Source: Chondrosia reniformis
Lineage: Eukaryota; Porifera; Demospongiae; Chondrillida; Chondrillidae
NCBI GenBank assembly: GCA_947172415.1
Contig: OX359201.1
Coordinates: forward strand, 3,596,001 to 3,660,000
DNA: 64,000 nt
Direction: 5' to 3'
Of this stretch, positions 59,114 through 64,000 are shown piece by piece (the stretch's first letter is position 1; each line of letters starts with the position of its first letter). The translations under genes and the position numbers were made by a program. Below the pieces are notes generated by a model. The model saw only the letters and a list, made by a program, of their open reading frames with translations, did not search any database and was not told the DNA's origin.

Positions 59114-61210
59114 TTCTTCTTCTGTACCAAGGAGAGGCATAGGGTGAAGTTCCAGTCTCTGCTAAACAGGAACATCAAGGTCAACAGGTTCACTCCCATT
59201 GACCCAGAAAAAGTGATCATCAACCTTTCTAAGAGGGAGTTGACACCACAACAGAGACAGGTTCTTACCCTTGGCCTTAATTTTATACCAACTCCTCGTC
59301 ACATTCCACAGGTTGACATCATTGCGGGGACGGAATCCTTAGCTCGTTACTTACCTGGTCACCAGGGAGAACAACTCAGGAGTGAAGTCCAACAATGCCT
59401 GTCAAAAGCTGGGGTCCCAAGCCCTAATCTGACCAAACGTCAGACAGCAGCCATCAAGGAGCTCAAGGTGAACTCTGATACCATCATTCTTCCAGCAGAC
59501 AAGGGAAATGCCACAGTCCTCCTGGACAAAGAAGAGTACGACCGCAAAGTAAGGGAACTTTTGGATGATACGAGCTATCAACCAATCAAAAAGAACCCAA
59601 CATTGAAAATAGAACGGAAGGTAACTGAAGTTCTTCGGTCACTGGAAAAGAATGGCAAACTCCCTAATGATCTGAGGAAGAGGGTTCAGAACCAACAGAG
59701 CTCCACCCCCCAGTTATATGGACTCCCAAAGATCCATAAGGCCAGTTGTCCCTTGAGACCTATTGTTTCCTCTATAAACTCCCCTACCTACCACCTATCC
59801 AGATATCTGGCGACTATCCTGTCACCCTTGTGGGGGAACACTCCTCACTTTGTGAGGAACTCAGAGGACTTTGTGAAGAAAATCAGGGGATTACAAGTAG
59901 AGAATGAAGATAAGTTAATCAGTTTTGATGTGAAGAGCTTGTTTACGAAGGTACCTATAGATCTCTCCTTACAGATCATTGATAGGAGGCTGAGGGAAGA
60001 CAACACCCTATCAGACCGGACCACTCTGGACCCCCCCACCATCACAATACTCACAGAACTCTGTCTTAGGACAACGTACTTCCAGTACGGTAACGAGTTC
60101 TTTGAGCAAAAGGATGGGGCAGCCATGGGCTCTCCTCTCTCTCCAGTGGTGGCAAACATCTTCATGGAAGAGTTTGAAAACGAAGCCCTCCAGGAGGCTG
60201 GCTCCAAACCTAGGCTCTGGCTACGTTATGTAGACGACACCTTTGTCATCTGGAGCCAAGGTGGGGATCAGCTGGAGGATTTTCTGTCTTTCCTTAATGG
60301 AAGACACGGAAACATTCAGTTCACCATGGAGGAGGAGACAGATGGCTCTATCCCGTTTCTTGACGTGCTAGTGAAGAAGAACAAAGGAAGTTTGAGTACA
60401 TCCGTGTACAGAAAACCAACCCACACGGATAGATACCTTCACTTCTCGTCTCATCACCATCCTAGGGTGAAAGCTGGCATTGCCCTTTGCCTCAGGGACA
60501 GAGCGGAGAAGATCTGTGGTGCTGGATCCAGTGTCCTCCAAGAGGAAAAAGAGCACCTGAAAGGGGTTCTCCAGGCCAACGGATACCCCAGTAAGGTTGC
60601 TGCTAGGCACATGAAGAAGAGACAACGGAACCAGGGAAGTAGGGAAGATGGTAAACGTAAACTTTTTATTCCATATGTGAAAGGCCTCAGTGAAATGATC
60701 TCCAGAACATGCCGGAAGATGAACATCGAAACCATTTTCACAAAGCAGAGATCACTGAGGAGTATCCTCTCTAGGCCTAAACAACCCCAGCCTACCATGG
60801 ATATTAAAGGTGTCGTTTACCAGATTCCCTGTTCTAGTTGCCCTGCAGTGTACACTGGAGAAACTGGAAGAACTCTAAAAGTCAGGATGGCGGAGCACAA
60901 ACGTGCCGTCAGGATGGGGGATGTGAACAATGGTTTAGCTGTTCACTCCCTAAAAACTGGTCATCCAATTGAGTGGAGCCAAGCCAGAGTGGTGGAGAGG
61001 GAAGAGAACTGGTACAGAAGAAGAATTAAGGAAGCCCTGAAGATCCAACAATGTCAGGTAAGAATGAACTTAGATCAAGGAATTGTACTAAGAAGTGGTT
61101 GGAAACCCTTTTTTATGAATACTCCCTTCACCTCTCCTTCCTCCGGAAATGATGTAACCGATGACATCACTGATGAGGTAATCGAAAATGGCGGGAAAAG
61201 ATGCCTATAA
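59114..61210 (+). CDS. PLE reverse transcriptase plus GIY-YIG endonuclease, open frame
   Basis: The frame is free of stops from 59114 to 61210. Codon 59144 is GTG and the first in-frame AUG after the left arm lies in motif B (Met328), so a natural start is missing and the frame is 5'-truncated. Counting from 59144: an N-terminal part (LTLGLNFIPTPRHIP), ADKGNATVLLDK, YGLPKIHKASCPLRPIV, motif A ISFDVKSLFTKVPID (Asp262), motif B DGAAMGSPLSPVVAN (325-338), motif C LRYVDDTFVIW (Asp364, Asp365), thumb with SVYRKPTHTDRYLH, then the GIY-YIG nuclease (GVVYQIPC 556-563; VYTGETGRT from 569) with a basic KVRMAEHKRAV helix. Codons after about 622 lie in the right inverted arm. The last residues after KIQQ are probably tail read-through. 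The enzyme reverse transcribes its RNA and nicks target DNA. It sits between inverted repeats and has no visible promoter. Confidence 0.92.
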   Translation, partial: FFFCTKERHRVKFQSLLNRNIKVNRFTPIDPEKVIINLSKRELTPQQRQVLTLGLNFIPTPRHIPQVDIIAGTESLARYLPGHQGEQLRSEVQQCLSKAGVPSPNLTKRQTAAIKELKVNSDTIILPADKGNATVLLDKEEYDRKVRELLDDTSYQPIKKNPTLKIERKVTEVLRSLEKNGKLPNDLRKRVQNQQSSTPQLYGLPKIHKASCPLRPIVSSINSPTYHLSRYLATILSPLWGNTPHFVRNSEDFVKKIRGLQVENEDKLISFDVKSLFTKVPIDLSLQIIDRRLREDNTLSDRTTLDPPTITILTELCLRTTYFQYGNEFFEQKDGAAMGSPLSPVVANIFMEEFENEALQEAGSKPRLWLRYVDDTFVIWSQGGDQLEDFLSFLNGRHGNIQFTMEEETDGSIPFLDVLVKKNKGSLSTSVYRKPTHTDRYLHFSSHHHPRVKAGIALCLRDRAEKICGAGSSVLQEEKEHLKGVLQANGYPSKVAARHMKKRQRNQGSREDGKRKLFIPYVKGLSEMISRTCRKMNIETIFTKQRSLRSILSRPKQPQPTMDIKGVVYQIPCSSCPAVYTGETGRTLKVRMAEHKRAVRMGDVNNGLAVHSLKTGHPIEWSQARVVEREENWYRRRIKEALKIQQCQVRMNLDQGIVLRSGWKPFFMNTPFTSPSSGNDVTDDITDEVIENGGKRCL

Positions 61211-61227
61211 ATGAAGACACCTTGAAG

Positions 61228-61276
61228 ACCAACACCAGTCACTGAAGAAGACCCCCAGGGTCGAAACGTTTGGCAG
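61228..61276 (+). ncRNA. Hammerhead-like motif in the PLE tail
   Basis: CTGAAGA (61243-61249), an unpaired A, then GACCC and GGGTC around CCA (five pairs), GAAAC (61264-61268) and the triplet GTT. Stem I is possible between AGTCA-type residues before the core and TGGC after it, with one G-T pair. Stem III is the ACGT palindrome. The same motif lies in the left arm on the minus strand (about 58860-58915). Confidence 0.6.
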
Positions 61277-61380
61277 ACAGAAGAATCGGAAAAAACTGCG
61301 TCTCTAGACGCTCTAAAAGTCGAAAGATGAACCTTTACAAAGATAAGTTCGACGCAGTTAGAAGAAATCCTTATTCCATC

Positions 61381-61959
61381 AAACAAATGGTCAGTTTACA
61401 AACATATACAGAAAACACTGATTATATCTGTATACACAGTCCTTAATTTGCTTCAAGAGTTGTATTATAATTACTAGATGAAGAGTTTCCAAAAATTGTC
61501 AACCTAGGCTCACCTAGCTCAAGTAAATTTTTAGCCAGTAAGAATGTATTTGTACATGCAAAATTAAACCTGATTTACTGAAAATTCTGTACTTTTTTCC
61601 TTCAGATATATACACCTAGGAACATGCAACAACCACAAGAAATTTAAACTGATTTGTTTCTTTATCATGCAGTCACTGTAAATGTACGTATATATACTTG
61701 GTTGATGCAACTAAGCAAAACTTAACAGGTACATCGTCTGCATGGTAATAACTATAAACTATAAACTATAAACATGTTTATATTTGTTAATTTAACAATC
61801 TCTATAGCTATAGCTAGCCTGTTGTTTAAAATTGTGGAATTATCCACTTGAGATAGATACAATCAATGTCAATCAGAACTATATGGTGGCTAGAGCCATC
61901 ATTTTTAAGTAACAGCTATCACAGCGCTGTTCTTAGTAAAGACAGCTTACCTTTTAGAG
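61381..61959. other. AT-rich spacer, no gene seen
   Basis: Unique DNA with a short direct repeat (actataaactataaactataaac at about 61753-61772, an 8-bp unit). Nothing coding is recognised. Confidence 0.4.
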
Positions 61960-62171
61960 ATGGTTGATCGATCACCAATTGCCGTTGTTCTGATCCTGTA
62001 TCTTGATATTCGACGGTTGATCACCCAAGGTGTCAGTTCAAGTAAACCTGTTACGTACATAAAGCCCACACGTTGTGTTATGCCAGAAGAGCCATGTGAT
62101 AACTATGAATTCTATTACAAATCCTCCTCGCGAAACTGCACATGCGCAGTAAAGAAAGAAATCAAAGAGGT
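61960..62171 (+). CDS. Candidate host exon, Cys-rich and possibly secreted
   Basis: The frame starts at 61960 (MVDRSPIAVVLILYL) with a weakly hydrophobic N-terminus and a Cys-rich part (CVMPEEPCDNYEFYY and RNCTCAV). It runs into GAG followed by gtgtgtg (about 62169), a plausible splice donor, so only the first about 70 residues may be coding and the later residues intron read-through. No family was recognised. The match to a signal peptide is weak because of early charges. Confidence 0.35.
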
Positions 62172-62314
62172 GTGTGAAATACTAATTTTGGTTTTACAGT
62201 TGCGGGCAACTTTCACCCAAAGTAGATTTATTTTAAGTTCTTTGTTATTAACTTTTGATCTTTCTTTAATTGAAGACTTAGGTTAATTCTATTCGTCCGT
62301 TAAGACCCACGACA

Positions 62315-62570
62315 ATGATGTTAACAAGGTTTCTTCAGATACAGACTGTGTGTGCATGGGCCAGCAGATCTGCCAGGAAGGTTTTCAGCTCAAAAGTAGC
62401 TGAATCAAATATAATGATAGAGGATCGTCCAGTAGAAAAGCACCGTGTAGATAAGGTGCAACATGAGTATAAATTAGCGAAGGAAAAGCTGAATAAATTC
62501 CACTCAACCAGTGAAGGGTTACCAGCTGAGGAAGCAAACAAAGAGCCCCTCCCTGATCTACAGGAAAGGT
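62315..62570 (+). CDS. Candidate host first exon with mitochondrial-targeting-like start
   Basis: MMLTRFLQIQTVCAWASRSA opens the frame, rich in Arg and Ser and lacking acidic residues for about 30 residues, as in mitochondrial presequences. It is followed by VEKHRVDKVQHEYKLAKEKL, a helical charged stretch, and PLPDLQER. A GT (ggaaaggtact, near 62567-62573) after that could be a donor. The protein was not recognised. It is the most gene-like non-mobile frame in the window, but the support is only compositional. Confidence 0.45.
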
Positions 62571-62611
62571 ACTGTGTCTTTGGTATGTACATGTACTACT
62601 TCAATTGGTAG

Positions 62612-63050
62612 TTACAGGCCACTTAAGTACCTAAATATTTAACTTTTGGGATCCCAATGATATACGGAAGGTTTTACTGTATACAAATAGAGGTCCTGAC
62701 ACCTTTACTTCACAGCATGAAATGCTGTAGACATTTGTATAAGTTGTAAGAACTCAGTGTCTTAGGTGCCCGGAGATACCCCACGCCACTCTAAATTTAG
62801 TGATCGATCATCAGACAAACTACAAACGGAGGGTTCCCTTGCGTCAATTTTTATTACATGAAGTAACAAGGTTGTCTATTAACTCTTTAATTCCTCTGTG
62901 CATATTCTCAAATCAGCCACTGATGAGCCCTTACCTTGTGTATTAACTTGTCCAAAGTTTGATACTCATAGTGTGCAATGATCAATCACTTACTCTATTT
63001 TTCTCTAATTTCTTAATGTAGATAAATTCATATTTTCCCATATTCAAAAG
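62612..63050. other. Spacer or intron, no gene seen
   Basis: AT-rich sequence between the candidate exon and the nuclease-like frame. No motif was recognised. Confidence 0.4.
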
Positions 63051-63824
63051 ATGACAGCTGCAAACAGATATCCATTTTTTAGCAGTGATAGGAAGGAGTG
63101 GATTAGGGTGCAAGAATATAGAGAGAAGGAAGGGAGAGCACATTATTTCACAGACTTGGATGCTTCAAAATACTCTGTAAATGAAGATTTTCAAAAACGC
63201 AAGGAGTTACTTTAAAATTGGCTCATAGATTTGAATCCATCCTTTATGTTATCTATCTATAACCCATCCGAGAGGCAAATGAATACTGGGTACCGAGTGA
63301 TGATGATTGTTCGTTTAATTCTGGAAATGTCAGTAATACAGGCAAATATATTTCAAGGTAAAGCTACCTACAAGATTATTGACCAGTACCCTTTGTTAGT
63401 CAAAGGTCAAAAGGTTGATTATGCAATAGTCATTACTGGTCTTTTAGGGCTACCAATTAAGGTGGTCATTGAAACTAAACGTGCTGGGGTTTTTCGTAAA
63501 CAAACCCAATTGCTCAATACTCTTGGGCAGGGATATGAATATGCAAAGAGGGCCGTATTTCTTAACCAAAGAGTTTCTCTACTTGAGATAATGATGTACA
63601 AAGGTGTTATCCTGATGGTAACTGATTTAGAATCTTGGCATTTCTTTGCCATATCACCTGTTGGTCATGATGAATATTACTCGAAATCAGAGTTTGCTTT
63701 GATTCATTATGAGGAGGTGTCGTATCTGAGGATTGAGAAATCATTTGAGAAAGCATTCAAATTTTTCAACAATACTATTCCATATGTTGTTGCTAACGCT
63801 CTATGTACTGAACACAGTATATAG
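63051..63824 (+). pseudogene. PD-(D/E)XK-like nuclease frame with one TAA
   Basis: The frame begins with ATG at 63051 (MTAANRYPFFSSDRKEW) and runs to 63824 with a single stop (TAA, 63213-63215, between RKELL and NWLIDLNPSF). Inside, KVDYAIVITG (Asp, about 63415-63417), then PIKVVIETKRAG (Glu-Thr-Lys, about 63470-63480) and a following Gln and Tyr (QTQLLNTLGQGYEYA) fit the D, ExK and Q pattern of PD-(D/E)XK nucleases. The family could not be named and the fold is an inference. Neighbours do not show whether it is host or mobile. After the stop the rest is 203 codons long and open. Near the window end, 63825-64000 is AT-rich and empty. Confidence 0.5.
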
Positions 63825-64000
63825 TATCATATACAGTATTTTGGGTTTATTAATCTTTATAATAATATTATGTATTTTATATTTGTGAATAGTGAAACAT
63901 GTGTTTGATAGTGGGGACGTACGTATAGGGCCCTACAATATAAGATGTCAGCTAAAATGGATGTCATGGCATGATTGATGGGAAATTAGCACTGTTTTCC

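Larger units (their letters stand above)
58796..61380 (+). mobile_element. PLE copy with 334-bp inverted repeats
   Basis: Arms 58796-59129 and 61010-61343 appear to be perfect reverse complements. The right arm holds the end of the coding region and the tail with its hammerhead-like motif. The left arm is therefore an inverted copy of the 3' end placed before a 5'-truncated body. The tail extends to about 61380, with aagttcgacgcagtt shared with 8868-8890. Such inverted tail-body-tail arrangements are known for PLEs. Confidence 0.9.

Noticed and set aside
61960..62286. Secreted protein at 61960-62286 as a full gene
   Set aside because: Only the first part is plausible; the rest reads into AT-rich sequence after a donor-like GT.

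Overview
The window is animal nuclear DNA, AT-rich and almost entirely repetitive. I infer a marine invertebrate, possibly a demosponge. The evidence is spliceosomal introns of about 70 and 104 bp in an ISXO2/Merlin-type transposase, Penelope-like, Naiad-like, LINE, Helitron, Tc1 and pogo-like elements side by side, and no operons or bacterial-type genes. No complete host gene is visible; the last 2.5 kb hold the only host-exon candidates.

Background. About 20 kb (roughly a third) is one diverged minisatellite with a 13-bp unit (tagttgtatgtac, or its complement gtacatacaacta). It lies in blocks at 1-131, 2020-3993, 4485-8602, 8906-10200, 10716-13524, 13770-14325, 34425-36727, 39772-43532, 46804-47195, 50941-51305, 51880-52405, 53666-56465 and 57172-57215. 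Its orientation switches at about 4.0-4.5 kb, at 6.46-6.48 kb (exactly at a short telomere-like CCCTAA tract) and at about 9.9 kb. Higher-order duplications of 117, 175, 405-418, 528 and about 1300 bp show continuing turnover.

Elements from left to right: a decayed Penelope-like element (PLE) with C-terminal GIY-YIG (132-2012); a LINE 3' end (3994-4480); an inverted pair of PLE tails (8603-8870); a retroelement-associated coding fragment (10333-10711, minus); a solo tail of a permuted-domain (Naiad-like) PLE (13525-13769); an intron-containing ISXO2/Merlin transposase pseudogene (15290-16221, minus); a 45-bp minisatellite (17290-18020); an 801-bp pogo/Tigger-like MITE (18472-19272); a 4.5 kb gene-poor stretch holding an isolated hammerhead ribozyme fossil (21205-21250, minus); a large Helitron with a 2A motif, Rep, PIF1-like helicase and OTU-like region (about 23.86-32.83 kb), split by a 5'-truncated Naiad (27986-30156); a foldback element (34091-34398); a LINE (36728-39020, minus); a near full-length Naiad (43533-46803) with N-terminal GIY-YIG and C-terminal RT; a second, R2-like LINE (47530-50649); a hairpin of inverted PLE tails (51312-51836); a Tc1-like transposon (52406-53665, minus); and the best preserved coding region, a 5'-truncated PLE with an open RT plus GIY-YIG frame between 334-bp inverted repeats (58796-61380). 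A possible PD-(D/E)XK-type nuclease frame broken by one stop lies at 63051-63824.

How the parts relate. The PLE, Naiad and Helitron copies are mobile and mostly dead. The common thread is hammerhead-like RNA motifs at the tails of at least four element families, including the Naiad family, for which canonical hammerheads have been reported absent. Many insertions lie inside the minisatellite, in line with the microsatellite insertion bias reported for Naiad-type elements.
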